Source: a virus. Taken from it: a DNA stretch of 42,519 nucleotides. The notes below the pieces were generated by a model. It searched no databases and had not been told where the DNA came from. It worked only from the letters and a program-made list of their open reading frames with translations. The stretch lies in the IMG/VR virus record IMGVR_UViG_3300028392_000118, positions 1-42,519 of that record; one strand, given 5' to 3'. Positions 18,278 to 25,959 of this stretch are shown piece after piece. The position numbers were made by a program, and so were the translations under genes. Each line of letters starts with the position of its first letter. Position 1 is the first letter of the stretch.

Positions 18278-18598
18278 TTATGAGGGTTTGCGAGTACGCT
18301 TCTCACTTTTACTAATTTCAGAAATTAGATTGCCTTTAGAGTCTCTCTTGAACGAACGATTCTCATGCGCTGATTGAATGCGTAGTCCATCTTTGTTTGA
18401 TCCACCCTTGTCTAGTGCAACAACATGTGCAACATCTTTGCCCTTGCGCGCGGGAGATTCTTTAGTGACTGTTCCTGTATCACGCTTATCAATACTACGG
18501 CGTGCGCGCTGACGCTCGTCACGGCGTTCTCTCTCACCGCGCTCTAGTTGTTGCTGATATTCTTTTTTGTATGGCCTTGGCTTATTGACATAGGGCAT
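18278..18598 (-). CDS. HNH-like small basic protein (106 aa)
   Basis: A very basic N-terminal half (KPYKKEYQQQ, then RRDERQRARRS) precedes AHVVALDKGGSNKDGL and SAHENRSFKRD (about residues 58-86). This is the HNH pattern: an H-V/D-x-P/A-L...GG.N core followed by N-R, although the canonical first DHIxP pair is seen as AHVVAL, so catalysis is uncertain. Similar small proteins are common in phage replication and packaging modules. It starts directly after the stop of the RecB-like nuclease gene, with an AAGGAGA ribosome-binding site inside that gene's last codons. Confidence 0.7.
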   Translation of the reverse strand: MPYVNKPRPYKKEYQQQLERGERERRDERQRARRSIDKRDTGTVTKESPARKGKDVAHVVALDKGGSNKDGLRIQSAHENRSFKRDSKGNLISEISKSEKRTRKPS

Positions 18599-19258
18599 TT
18601 ATCTCTCCTTATGAAACTCACATGTTCTGACTGGACACCACCCACACAAACCGCTTGGATTAGCTTGCCATGTATCATTCTCATACGATACAGACATGCG
18701 CATCAAGTCAGGTTCAAAGTCGTTCCACAATTCATCTTTGTCTTCAACTTTGTATTCTTCGGTGATGAACTGCTTGTGTGCAACAAACAATAATCCACCA
18801 TCAACTACTGTAATCTGGGGGAAGTGTTCAAACACCATGAGTGCCATCAACTGCAACTGTTTGGGGTCTGCGTACTTGATCTTACCTGTCTTGTAATCAA
18901 CAATAAAAGCATGTGTGCCTTGTATTACCAGCAAGTCAGCAATACCCCTCACCCATACATTCTTATCCATAAACCCGCATGGTTCTCTGTCAAATGTCAG
19001 ACCCATCCGATACTCAGGATACTTGACCCCATCCATCACGCGTAAGGGTTCTAACTGCGCGCCATAGTGTTCGTAGTTAGACGGCAAAGACGTATTATCT
19101 TTAACGTAATCCTCAAGCGCCTTATGTACTTTGTTTCCATAAGACATTTCCGCAGTCATTTGCTTTGGGTATTCTTTGGAAACGTGAATGGCGTTGTACT
19201 GTTTGGGACAATTGATATAGTCCTTGAGCTTAGAGTATGACCATTTGAGATTTTCCAT
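18599..19258 (-). CDS. PD-(D/E)XK nuclease, RecB/Cas4-like exonuclease (219 aa)
   Basis: Motifs in order: WSYSKLKDYINCPKQY at the start (N-terminal Cys), GNKVHKALEDY (motif I His), GIADLL (motif II Asp), IVDYKTGK (motif III, D...K), QLQLMALM (motif IV, Q-x3-Y-like), and C-terminal CGWCPVRTC. The Cys arrangement, one near the N-terminus and three near the C-terminus, is typical of Cas4/AddB-type Fe-S nucleases. Probable role: processing DNA ends for recombination or replication. It lies between DNA polymerase and the HNH-like protein. The start has a poor ribosome-binding site. Confidence 0.88.
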   Translation of the reverse strand: MENLKWSYSKLKDYINCPKQYNAIHVSKEYPKQMTAEMSYGNKVHKALEDYVKDNTSLPSNYEHYGAQLEPLRVMDGVKYPEYRMGLTFDREPCGFMDKNVWVRGIADLLVIQGTHAFIVDYKTGKIKYADPKQLQLMALMVFEHFPQITVVDGGLLFVAHKQFITEEYKVEDKDELWNDFEPDLMRMSVSYENDTWQANPSGLCGWCPVRTCEFHKER

Positions 19259-19294
19259 GACTGTATTGAACCAAAGTTAAGATGCGTAATCTTA

Positions 19295-21163
19295 TCAGCA
19301 ATCGCCGTAAGATGCACCTACTTTTGCTTCGCATGCTACTGGTAAACCCTTCGCCCACGATGGCGCGGTAGACATGATGCCAGTTATATAACTCAATGCC
19401 TCCTCGACCTCATCCTCGGGTACGATCACAACGGCAGCGTCATGGACTGTCAATGCTATAGGATACTTATTGTTGATCTCGACCATTTGAGTACCCACGA
19501 TTATGCGCGCCAATGCCTGAACAATGTTCTCCACAACTGCCCCGCCCCATAGGGAAATAGTACCCCTACGAGAGTCATAAACAGTCTTAGTCTTGCCATC
19601 CATCTCTTCTCTTCTAAGATTTGTATAGCGTATTTGTAAAGTATTGGGCAATATAATACCCTCTCTGTCAAAGCAAACGCATTCGTGCTCACCAAAATAA
19701 AGCGTTTTAGTAAACTTTGAGTTCATCATTTGATTCAACATCCGATCTGCCTCGCTCCATAGATCGGTTATCTTGTTGTTGGTCTGTCGATAGACACTAA
19801 CTATTCGCTCGGACTCTACCGAATCAATCTTTACGCTGACTGGCTGGGATGTGGATAATGTGTGCTGTAATTTGTTTGCGCCAGTCCCGTAGCCTAAACC
19901 CAGAATGCAAGTCTTTCCTACGAAACGCTCAATTGGGTCAGCTTTACTGATTGTTCTTTCATAAACAGTAGATGCGAATGCAGAGTAAACGTCTTCTCCA
20001 TCAGCAAATTGCTTGACGACTGAATCCTGACCAGCTAGCCACGCGAGCACCCTAGCCTCGATCTGAGACGAATCGCAGTTGACAATCTTGTAACCCTCGG
20101 GGGGCACAATGGCATTCTTCAATGCTTTCTTGTTCGGGTCACGGCTTGGCAAATTTTGAAAGTTAATCTTGTCTGTCCCACTCCATCGGCCTGTATGTGC
20201 GCCATAATATTTTAATGGGATAGGTACAAGGTCGTTGTGTCTCTTGCCCACCTCAATGAACCGCTCAAGTCGTTTCTCTTCCAAGGTAGACTTTGTGCCT
20301 AGTCTGACTGCACATAGGTGCTGAATAGCAATATCCTCATGCTCAAGTAGGGCTAAGAACCCTTCATCCTTTTTAGCCAACGCCCACGTTTCTTTGCCAG
20401 TTGTTGGGCTGACTTTCTTGGGCGCATCGATGCCCAATGTCTTTAACGCCTCGGCGAACTTGGCATTGCTAGAGAGTTTCTTACGCACTTCCTCCTCATT
20501 GGCGCACTCCAGGTAGCTCATGAGAGAACGCAATAGTCTATTCTTTTCTTCAACCAAGTTGGTAAGCCTCTCCCGTAGCACAGACTGGTCAAGGTACAAC
20601 ATGGGATGGGTGAACATGCGCAGAGTAATGTCTATAAGGTGTAATTCCTCTACTGGAAAACCCTGAGACATAATATTGAATAGCTTGTACGTCAGCGCAA
20701 CGTCATTCTTACAGTACGCGCCGTATTGCGCCAAGTCTTCAGGCAAGAAATCCAATCGGGTCTTTCCGATAGCATCATTAACTTCCGTGCCTTTAACACC
20801 TATCTGATATCTTTCAGATAGCTTGGCCAACGATCCACCCACCTCGACACCATGCAATGCTCTCGCCATGCAGAGGGTATCGCCATAAATCATGGGCGTG
20901 ATGTTGAATATCCAATGGAGGACTGCTCCATCGAACATAGTATTGTGAGCGATAAGCATGCTGTTCTTCCAGTCATACTTGCGCAAGAACTTTCTTATAT
21001 CATCGTGCGTGCCTGAGAACCAGACTGGCTCTCCATCGTCCACTTGAACGGCAACGCCAATAACTTCAAAGCGTTTATCGCGTACATACTCCTCGGTCGT
21101 TAGCTTGTTAAAGCCAAAGTCCTTGGAGTAGTACGTCTCAAAGTCAATTGTAATTAAACTCAT
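19295..21163 (-). CDS. DNA polymerase, family A, with 3'-5' exonuclease domain (622 aa)
   Basis: The N-terminal exonuclease domain has DFETY (residues 6-10, ExoI), AHNTMFDGAVL (ExoII) and YCKNDVALTYKLF (ExoIII). Polymerase motif A is NCDSSQIEARVLAWLAG (about 360), motif B is KTCILGLGYGTGANK (about 418) and motif C is TVHDAAVVIVPE (about 570). All catalytic residues appear present. At 622 residues it is a compact phage replicase without the 5' nuclease domain. It starts with an ATGA overlap with the zinc-ribbon gene. It is the main replicative polymerase of this phage. Confidence 0.95.
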   Translation of the reverse strand: MSLITIDFETYYSKDFGFNKLTTEEYVRDKRFEVIGVAVQVDDGEPVWFSGTHDDIRKFLRKYDWKNSMLIAHNTMFDGAVLHWIFNITPMIYGDTLCMARALHGVEVGGSLAKLSERYQIGVKGTEVNDAIGKTRLDFLPEDLAQYGAYCKNDVALTYKLFNIMSQGFPVEELHLIDITLRMFTHPMLYLDQSVLRERLTNLVEEKNRLLRSLMSYLECANEEEVRKKLSSNAKFAEALKTLGIDAPKKVSPTTGKETWALAKKDEGFLALLEHEDIAIQHLCAVRLGTKSTLEEKRLERFIEVGKRHNDLVPIPLKYYGAHTGRWSGTDKINFQNLPSRDPNKKALKNAIVPPEGYKIVNCDSSQIEARVLAWLAGQDSVVKQFADGEDVYSAFASTVYERTISKADPIERFVGKTCILGLGYGTGANKLQHTLSTSQPVSVKIDSVESERIVSVYRQTNNKITDLWSEADRMLNQMMNSKFTKTLYFGEHECVCFDREGIILPNTLQIRYTNLRREEMDGKTKTVYDSRRGTISLWGGAVVENIVQALARIIVGTQMVEINNKYPIALTVHDAAVVIVPEDEVEEALSYITGIMSTAPSWAKGLPVACEAKVGASYGDC

Positions 21164-21333
21164 TTAAGCCGTTTTCCATTTTCTTTCTCCTTGGGTTTAA
21201 TCATACTGATTATCACTTCACGCGTTCTGAATCTATGTTCGTTGGCACATTCTCGCCTTCGTGTCACATGATTCTTATCAGTCGCTCTTGTTTCTAATAC
21301 CACTGTCCATGTTCCACACTCAGGACATCTCAT
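21160..21333 (-). CDS. Tiny NrdR-like zinc-ribbon protein (57 aa)
   Basis: The protein starts MRCPECGTWTVVLETRA and continues with RRRECANEHRFRTREVI, ending Lys/Glu-rich. The order CPxCG, V-x-x-(S/T)R, RRREC, RF-T-E is that of the zinc-ribbon domain that begins the ribonucleotide reductase repressor NrdR, but the ATP-cone domain is missing and the fourth metal ligand is His (ECANEH) instead of Cys. It could bind DNA, or be a decoy or a polymerase accessory. A GGAGAA ribosome-binding site precedes the ATG. It overlaps the next gene (DNA polymerase) by ATGA and the previous gene by ATGA. Confidence 0.75.
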   Translation of the reverse strand: MRCPECGTWTVVLETRATDKNHVTRRRECANEHRFRTREVIISMIKPKEKENGKRLK

Positions 21334-21506
21334 TTCTTCTCCGATAATGCACGCTCAAGGCGTTTCATTAACACATCTATGTCCTCACGCATCTTAGCGC
21401 AATTAGGACAATCCTTAGTATGGTCGCGCCAACGCGCTTCTTTGGTAAGTTGTGTCTCTTTGCATCTTGATGCGATGCGCTCAAACTCTTCGTCTTCTTC
21501 ATTCAT
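21330..21506 (-). CDS. Small Cys-containing protein (58 aa)
   Basis: The protein begins MNEEDEEFERIASRCK and contains DCPNCAKMREDIDVLMKR, ending ALSEKK. The CPNC knuckle plus the earlier Cys suggests a small metal site, and the last third is a charged helix. Start and stop overlap neighbours (ATGA with the zinc-ribbon gene at 21330-21333). Function unknown. The reading frame's fit in a chain of ATGA-linked genes is the main support. Confidence 0.6.
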   Translation of the reverse strand: MNEEDEEFERIASRCKETQLTKEARWRDHTKDCPNCAKMREDIDVLMKRLERALSEKK

Positions 21507-21606
21507 CGCTCATCTCCTGTATAAACAACCATACAAGTACAGCAGTGTAAATGGCAACGGCTATGATACCTCCAAATGCCAATGCCCAAATTAATGCGTC
21601 AGTCAT
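21499..21606 (-). CDS. Single-pass membrane micro-protein (35 aa)
   Basis: About 23 hydrophobic residues (LIWALAFGGIIAVAIYTAVL and neighbours) follow a short MTDA start and are followed by FIQEMSDE, consistent with one transmembrane helix with a negatively charged tail. It has a strong TTGGAGGG ribosome-binding site before the ATG and overlaps both neighbours (ATGA at its start, 8 nt at its end). Role unknown. A holin-like or membrane regulatory role is possible but unsupported by lysis-gene context. Confidence 0.6.
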   Translation of the reverse strand: MTDALIWALAFGGIIAVAIYTAVLVWLFIQEMSDE

Positions 21607-21776
21607 AACACCCTCCAATTAATCAGCCAACATTTGATAGACCCCCAGAATGTTTGTTTAAATAGTTGAATTTCTAGTTTGTTTATACGCTCCTTCAGCT
21701 CATAGTTTTCCAATAACAATTCACTGTTATGCATAGACATCATGTTCCATGCTTTTTGTATGTCTTTATCATTCAT
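21603..21776 (-). CDS. Small helical protein (57 aa)
   Basis: A charged amphipathic helix (SELLLENYELKERINKLEIQL) is followed by an aromatic/hydrophobic end (TFWGSIKCWLINW), which could be a coiled coil with a membrane-associated tail. It has a good AAGGAGC ribosome-binding site 7 nt before the ATG, in a leader identical to that of the next upstream gene. It overlaps the 35-aa gene by ATGA. Unknown function. Confidence 0.55.
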   Translation of the reverse strand: MNDKDIQKAWNMMSMHNSELLLENYELKERINKLEIQLFKQTFWGSIKCWLINWRVL

Positions 21777-21788
21777 GTGTTGCGCTCC

Positions 21789-22247
21789 TTATTTAAGTGC
21801 GGTAGAAATTTTATTAAGTTTGCCTTCTTTTTCTAACTCAGCGAGAGTCGACATGGCTGTTGCCGCCCTCTCCAACAAAGATACATATCGCTCTAAATTG
21901 GCAAAGTTTGCAGTTTTCTCAACTTTGGATAACCCTGCGGCTAGGTCATCTGCGGCTTTGCGCACATTGCCTGATACTTTTTTAATATTGTTTTGCAATT
22001 CTTCTGTGGTCTCCATCAAATTACTTGCATTACGTTTAAATATTTTCTCTGCAGACACCGCTATCTCTGAAGCTTTTTCATAATCTGTTGAAATCATTTT
22101 TGCTTTCCTTGTTAAATATGTTCCTGACTCGGTCACCAATTCAGATGCTATTGCCGTAGTTATTCTTTGAACGCTCCATCCTGGCCCGTTACGATCTATC
22201 ACGTCTGGTTTTGTAGTTAAAAAATGTTTAGTAACTCCTATCTTCAT
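21789..22247 (-). CDS. Helical coiled-coil protein (152 aa), unknown function
   Basis: Residues 1-50 are a mixed domain (GVTKHFLTTKP, RNGPGWSVQRITTAIASELV). From about residue 52 the protein is one long Ala/Glu/Lys-rich heptad-like helix (KASEIAVSAEKIF, ETTEELQNNIKKVSG, LAAGLSKVEKT), resembling the cytoplasmic helices of chemoreceptors or tail-fibre trimer stems. No catalytic motif. It has a GAAGGAGC ribosome-binding site and overlaps the upstream gene by ATGA. Confidence 0.6.
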   Translation of the reverse strand: MKIGVTKHFLTTKPDVIDRNGPGWSVQRITTAIASELVTESGTYLTRKAKMISTDYEKASEIAVSAEKIFKRNASNLMETTEELQNNIKKVSGNVRKAADDLAAGLSKVEKTANFANLERYVSLLERAATAMSTLAELEKEGKLNKISTALK

Positions 22248-22483
22248 GTGTTGCGCTCCTTCAGCTTGGCTTCAATGTCTTTTGCAAAGTCATGCACCCA
22301 AGCTCCATAAACAATACGCCATTCATCACATATTGGCTTTAAATCTTCCTCTGTCAGTCCTACCCATTCCTTCTTGCAGAAACCACCATAGTTAGAACAC
22401 AGTTCGCTTTGCTCTATCTGTCTCTTGCGCCAAGAGTTTTCCAACGCCTTCAATGCAAGGCGTAATGCTTCGTCTTTAGTCAT
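22244..22483 (-). CDS. Small phage protein (79 aa)
   Basis: It begins MTKDEALRLALKALENSW, a start shared by many small phage proteins I recall. Two Cys (SELCSNYGGFC) and a Trp-rich middle follow, then a charged helix to KERNT. Unknown function. It overlaps the next gene by ATGA and the previous by 8 nt. Confidence 0.6.
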   Translation of the reverse strand: MTKDEALRLALKALENSWRKRQIEQSELCSNYGGFCKKEWVGLTEEDLKPICDEWRIVYGAWVHDFAKDIEAKLKERNT

Positions 22484-22640
22484 TCTTGTCCCCTTCCATC
22501 TCCCTCAGCATATTGCTCAGAGCAAACATTTTCTTTGTGGTTTCCATCTGTTGTTTGTGCAGTTGATTCATTGCCTCTGATAAGGCTTTGTTTGCACCAT
22601 ACAACTCAATAATCTCTTCTTTAATTTCTTCTTTAGTCAT
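22476..22640 (-). CDS. Small coiled-coil protein (54 aa)
   Basis: Almost fully helical by composition: MTKEEIKEEIIELYGANKAL, then SEAMNQLHKQQMETTKKMF. A Lys/Glu-rich coiled coil, probably an oligomeric accessory. Its ATG overlaps the upstream stop (ATGA at 22637-22640) and its stop overlaps the downstream start by 8 nt. It has a GGGGACA ribosome-binding site. Unknown function. Confidence 0.6.
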   Translation of the reverse strand: MTKEEIKEEIIELYGANKALSEAMNQLHKQQMETTKKMFALSNMLREMEGDKND

Positions 22641-22843
22641 TCTTGTCCCCTTTCTTTTATCATTGCATCTGCATATTGATAAGCCTTACCACCCACAAAC
22701 TCAAGAGTTGTTGTAAATCTATTGTCTTCTCTGCCAATAATTGCTTGCATAGCCTTAGCCGCAAAATAGTCCCGCAAAGTCATACCTTGGAATGGTTCGC
22801 CCCATCCATTGAAACCTTCGTTCGGAAATGCTGGTTCATTCAT
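22637..22843 (-). CDS. Small conserved phage protein with MTLRDYFAAKAMQ motif (68 aa)
   Basis: The segment EPFQGMTLRDYFAAKAMQAII is one of the most widespread small-protein signatures of phages and prophages, typically followed by an Ala-rich Y-x-x-ADAMI-x-x-R helix, as here (KAYQYADAMIKERG). The molecular function is not established to my knowledge. It is linked to both neighbours by ATGA. Confidence 0.75.
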   Translation of the reverse strand: MNEPAFPNEGFNGWGEPFQGMTLRDYFAAKAMQAIIGREDNRFTTTLEFVGGKAYQYADAMIKERGQE

Positions 22844-23061
22844 TTTTGTCCCCTTGCTCGGATTTTGTCCGCAATGATTTCAGAGTAATTACGTTCCAAC
22901 CCATTTGCGTATGCTTCTGCAATCTTTGCACACGCCTCACGTTCTTTTGCTTCAACTGCATTAGCAACTCTCAGCCAAGCATTATCGGGAAGCCAATTCT
23001 CAATACCACCTTCATGTAAATCCATGTCGGTCATCAATTGCATTAGTTCTTGATTAGTCAT
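22840..23061 (-). CDS. Small phage protein with EREACAKIAE motif (73 aa)
   Basis: Contains AVEAKEREACAKIAEAYAN, a frequent motif of short phage proteins of unknown function, and ends with ADKIRARGQK. The N-terminal part (LMQLMTDMDLHEGG) is a separate helix. It overlaps the downstream gene by ATGA and follows the winged-helix gene by 1 nt. Confidence 0.65.
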   Translation of the reverse strand: MTNQELMQLMTDMDLHEGGIENWLPDNAWLRVANAVEAKEREACAKIAEAYANGLERNYSEIIADKIRARGQK

Positions 23062-23062
23062 G

Positions 23063-23338
23063 CTACGCCCCTACGAATTTATATCCTCGGGATGTTCCGA
23101 ACAGATACTTAGTGCGGTTATCAACCAAGAACTCTATCTTGATGTACTTATTATCTATTAGCCATTTGAGCGCACGATGACTTGTGGCGGGGGACGCTAC
23201 GTTGATCTCATATGCTTGTTCTACCAAGTCCGTTATTGATACGCCTTTGCCGTAGCTAACTATTAGATCAAGTAATAGTTCAGCGACCACGCTCATACCT
23301 TTTCTCTCACGTTTCATATGTAATTTAATTGCTTGCAT
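23063..23338 (-). CDS. Winged helix-turn-helix DNA-binding protein (91 aa)
   Basis: The order is helix (AELLLDLIVSYG), then VSITDLVEQAYEIN, recognition helix SPATSHRALKWLIDNKYI, and a beta-wing, KIEFLVDNRTKYLFGTSRGYKFV. This is the layout of a single-domain MarR/ArsR-like winged helix with the wing ending at the C-terminus. It is likely a transcription regulator of phage or host genes, possibly of early genes. It has an AAGGTGGTG ribosome-binding site. Confidence 0.75.
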   Translation of the reverse strand: MQAIKLHMKRERKGMSVVAELLLDLIVSYGKGVSITDLVEQAYEINVASPATSHRALKWLIDNKYIKIEFLVDNRTKYLFGTSRGYKFVGA

Positions 23339-23486
23339 GTTTCACCACCTTTTTATTTAGAAGCCAGTTATCTCCAACAACCCTGATCGCGCGAACCCAC
23401 GCACGCATGTTGTGCCTTTGCTGAAAGTATGGTGATGTATCAATACACCACAACTTACGCGCTTTCTTTAACATTGAAATATCCAT
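23325..23486 (-). CDS. Small basic protein (53 aa)
   Basis: The protein starts MDISMLKKARKLWCID and continues with RHNMRAWVRAIRVVGDNWLL, ending HASN. It is basic and Trp-rich (KKARKLW, RAWVRAIR, NWLL), a composition common in small phage proteins that bind nucleic acid or host enzymes. It has a strong AAAGGAGAAGG ribosome-binding site. It overlaps the nuclease gene upstream by 32 nt and the winged-helix gene downstream by 14 nt, in different frames. I recall similar short proteins in related phages, but no function. Confidence 0.55.
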   Translation of the reverse strand: MDISMLKKARKLWCIDTSPYFQQRHNMRAWVRAIRVVGDNWLLNKKVVKHASN

Positions 23487-23775
23487 TCACCTTCTCCTTT
23501 AAAATTTCGTAAAGATTATCTATGTTGTGCTCATCAACGATGAATGCAATACCCCCATTCATATTTATTTCTTTGATATGTGACTCTTGCAGTCGTGTGG
23601 GTTTATTGCCGTTGGCCTTGCACTCTAGACCAATGAAGACACCCCTATAACAAACGAGAATGTCGGGCACTCCTGAGTTACCAAATCCGCTTGTTATAGG
23701 GAATGTATAGTACGCGCCGAGTCTAGCTAGTGCTAGTTTCGCCTTGTTCTTGATCTTGCTTTCGGGCGTTGCCAT
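23455..23775 (-). CDS. VRR-NUC-like PD-(D/E)XK nuclease (106 aa)
   Basis: ITSGFGNSGVPDILVCYRG (about 26-45), then FIGLECKANGNKPTRLQ (about 47-63), then GGIAFIVDE. This is the VRR-NUC signature: G-x-PD, the E-x-K triad and the KPT-x-x-Q helix. These domains are structure-specific or Holliday-junction nucleases. The phage probably uses it to resolve branched DNA before packaging. It overlaps the preceding unknown gene by 53 nt. Confidence 0.85.
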   Translation of the reverse strand: MATPESKIKNKAKLALARLGAYYTFPITSGFGNSGVPDILVCYRGVFIGLECKANGNKPTRLQESHIKEINMNGGIAFIVDEHNIDNLYEILKEKVNGYFNVKESA

Positions 23776-24166
23776 ATTTTACATGTGTGAATTGATCGGG
23801 TGTCAATATTAACATATATAAATTTGATGTCAACTGCCAACCTATTTCATCTAAGCGTTTATCCTGATTGTTATCATAGATAGACCATTGATGATTGTAT
23901 GCAGGGTTAGGGTTTTTAATGTTTATAAATTCTTCAAATTCATTAGTCACTATACCCCTACCTTCAAGATATCTGTGATACAAGTTTGGCTCGAAAGCAT
24001 GCGTCATTGTCATCAGAGACTTGATGAAGTTAGGAACATCCTCCGTGAATATCCTGATCTCATCGTCACCTACCGATACAATATAATTGTTATCATCGAT
24101 AAAGACTGGAGTACGAATGTACTTAGTCAAAGACCAATGGCTGATTGGGGGAGGATATAGAATCAT
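23723..24166 (-). CDS. Unrecognised protein (147 aa)
   Basis: Starts MILYPPPISHWSLTKYIRTP, with aromatic- and acid-rich composition (FIDDNNYIVSVGDDEIRIF, YHRYLEGRG, DQFTHVKYG). No transmembrane segment or known catalytic pattern is visible. Its ATG overlaps the upstream stop (ATGA) and its end runs 53 nt into the nuclease gene. It is the last of three unknown genes that follow the MoxR/DUF2201 cassette, so a shared function is possible. Confidence 0.6.
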   Translation of the reverse strand: MILYPPPISHWSLTKYIRTPVFIDDNNYIVSVGDDEIRIFTEDVPNFIKSLMTMTHAFEPNLYHRYLEGRGIVTNEFEEFINIKNPNPAYNHQWSIYDNNQDKRLDEIGWQLTSNLYMLILTPDQFTHVKYGNARKQDQEQGETSTS

Positions 24167-25062
24167 TCAGCGTGATCAGGAATAAGTAAGAAGAAACAAT
24201 GACCATTGTATGCAGTCACAATATCCAAGTCCTCCCAGTAACGATCGCATCGTTCTATTCCGAACTCATTGCTAGTGGTGAAACGACTGTCTTGCTTTCT
24301 TGATCTGCACATGAGCGCAAGACCCGCAAATGGAGTATCAGACATAGACTCATGTCTAACCGCATCTGAGACATCAACAACTGAATTAGTATTTGTATTA
24401 TATTTAGCCTTGCATATGATGTAATGTTTTTCCGTACCACTAACAGGAATCTTGATTGCAGTCACGCCTTTGGCATACCTATTAAGATTTACTTCTCGGC
24501 TCTCAAATTCCTTGTCTTCCTTACGAATCATCGATAGTGTGTTCAATAGCAAAGCCTGATCTATCATGCCCGATACATTCTCGCCTAAGAGTTTCTCACA
24601 CATGAATTGCATCTGCTCTCTAGGCATTGTTAAATTGCGTGACGCACCGCTTGACTTCAACTCAGTGAACCCAAAGTTCAAAGCTCTATTCCAAAGAGGG
24701 AATAGCTTGCTTGCCGTAGGCTCTTCGTTGTTCTTCTTGATAGACCTGATGAGCGTACTGATCTTCTTAGAATCTCTTGAATTATTATCAGTATACTTAC
24801 TACTTCTTTCCTTCTTGACAATACCCTCGGCTTCATAGATATATATCGTATCGCTACCATCCGATGTGGTGTACAACGCGCCCAGTGGTATGCCGTTGTT
24901 ATCAACAACACTTACCCTACTCTCTGAAAGACCATTATTAGTAACTTTCAGATTGAATGACGCACAGAACTCATGCGCCAACTTCTTCAGCTCCGCACGA
25001 TTTGGATTCTCCAGTATCGTACGCACTAAGTCTTGATTACCATATGTTGAAATAATATCCAT
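24163..25062 (-). CDS. Unrecognised protein (299 aa)
   Basis: The start is placed at the second Met (MDIISTYG): the ribosome-binding site AAAGGAG is 7 nt from it but abuts the first ATG. The protein has a beta-rich N-terminal region (VSVVDNNGIPLGALYTTSDG, TIYIYEAEG), a Lys/Ser-rich helical middle, then a further domain ending ITAYNGHCFFLLIPD in variant form (DIVTAYNGH). No recognised family. It overlaps the downstream gene by ATGA and follows the next unknown gene by 12 nt. It may belong with the MoxR/DUF2201 cassette upstream. Confidence 0.65.
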   Translation of the reverse strand: MDIISTYGNQDLVRTILENPNRAELKKLAHEFCASFNLKVTNNGLSESRVSVVDNNGIPLGALYTTSDGSDTIYIYEAEGIVKKERSSKYTDNNSRDSKKISTLIRSIKKNNEEPTASKLFPLWNRALNFGFTELKSSGASRNLTMPREQMQFMCEKLLGENVSGMIDQALLLNTLSMIRKEDKEFESREVNLNRYAKGVTAIKIPVSGTEKHYIICKAKYNTNTNSVVDVSDAVRHESMSDTPFAGLALMCRSRKQDSRFTTSNEFGIERCDRYWEDLDIVTAYNGHCFFLLIPDHAE

Positions 25063-25074
25063 TTGCATTCTCCT

Positions 25075-25947
25075 TTAAAGTCTAACCATTTCTTTACCAT
25101 CTTGCACAATCACATACCCCCACTTGCTTGTGGGAAAATACTTACCACCTTCCACTTGCTTTAGCTTGAACGGCACGTCCGAACGCCTTAACGCAAACTC
25201 ATCGAAGTGATTGGTCACTGCTTGATTGACCACAGATTTAAAGTTAACCAATCTACTCAAAGTAACATCAGCCCAACTCCAATAATTATATTTACGCAAC
25301 ACAAAGTGCATTAGCGCGTCAACATAATGTTTCTTCTCAAAGCATTCAAAGAATGTATCGTTGTGGTCTTTTTTGTTTAGTCTTAACTCAGTCAGTAAGT
25401 CATTCACGCCATCAGCGTTCATTGAATTAAACATTGTTAGACTCGCGACCTTGAACTCATCGTACTGCTTTAGATACTCAACCGCCACCTTCCGACTGAT
25501 TGTTTTAATGTACAACTCATACGGCTTGTGTTCCTTCAGAGTGTCCATGTCAATACGCAAACCCTTGAACATTGGGTGCATGGTACTACGCTCGTTGTGA
25601 TGTACCCTTATGCAAGTTCCACCCCTTGTCTTCTCATGGTAGACAGGCGCGCTCAGTATCCTACGCAACATCATATTCTCACTCTGAGCACTCGTAGGAT
25701 TATTAAACTCTATCGTATTGTCAGGGCGCACGATGGCGAACGCTATGCCAAGGTCAAGGTCTTTCACATTGTCCAATACTTCTCTGTGCCGATAGTAAAG
25801 CGCAAAGCCCTCCTCATTCTGCAAGGGTCTGAAGTGCCTTGCTGAATACTCGCGATACCCCAATGGGGTTGCGTTGCTCCCTCGATATGGTTTCTTTGCA
25901 CGCTCCACCATATTGGCATAGTTCATCTTTGGTATATCGTAAAACAT
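25075..25947 (-). CDS. Unrecognised protein (290 aa)
   Basis: Contains GYREYSARHFRPL, ALYYRHREVLDNVKD, IAFAIVRPDNTIEF, TRGGTCIRVHHNERS and a C-terminal block with many Lys/Phe/Val. The alternation of charged and aromatic residues suggests an alpha/beta soluble protein. No motif recognised. It has an AAAGGG ribosome-binding site before the ATG. It starts 12 nt after the stop of the DUF2201 protein, so it is co-transcribed with the MoxR/VWA cassette and may be a partner. Confidence 0.65.
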   Translation of the reverse strand: MFYDIPKMNYANMVERAKKPYRGSNATPLGYREYSARHFRPLQNEEGFALYYRHREVLDNVKDLDLGIAFAIVRPDNTIEFNNPTSAQSENMMLRRILSAPVYHEKTRGGTCIRVHHNERSTMHPMFKGLRIDMDTLKEHKPYELYIKTISRKVAVEYLKQYDEFKVASLTMFNSMNADGVNDLLTELRLNKKDHNDTFFECFEKKHYVDALMHFVLRKYNYWSWADVTLSRLVNFKSVVNQAVTNHFDEFALRRSDVPFKLKQVEGGKYFPTSKWGYVIVQDGKEMVRL

Positions 25948-25959
25948 TTGCTTACCCTT

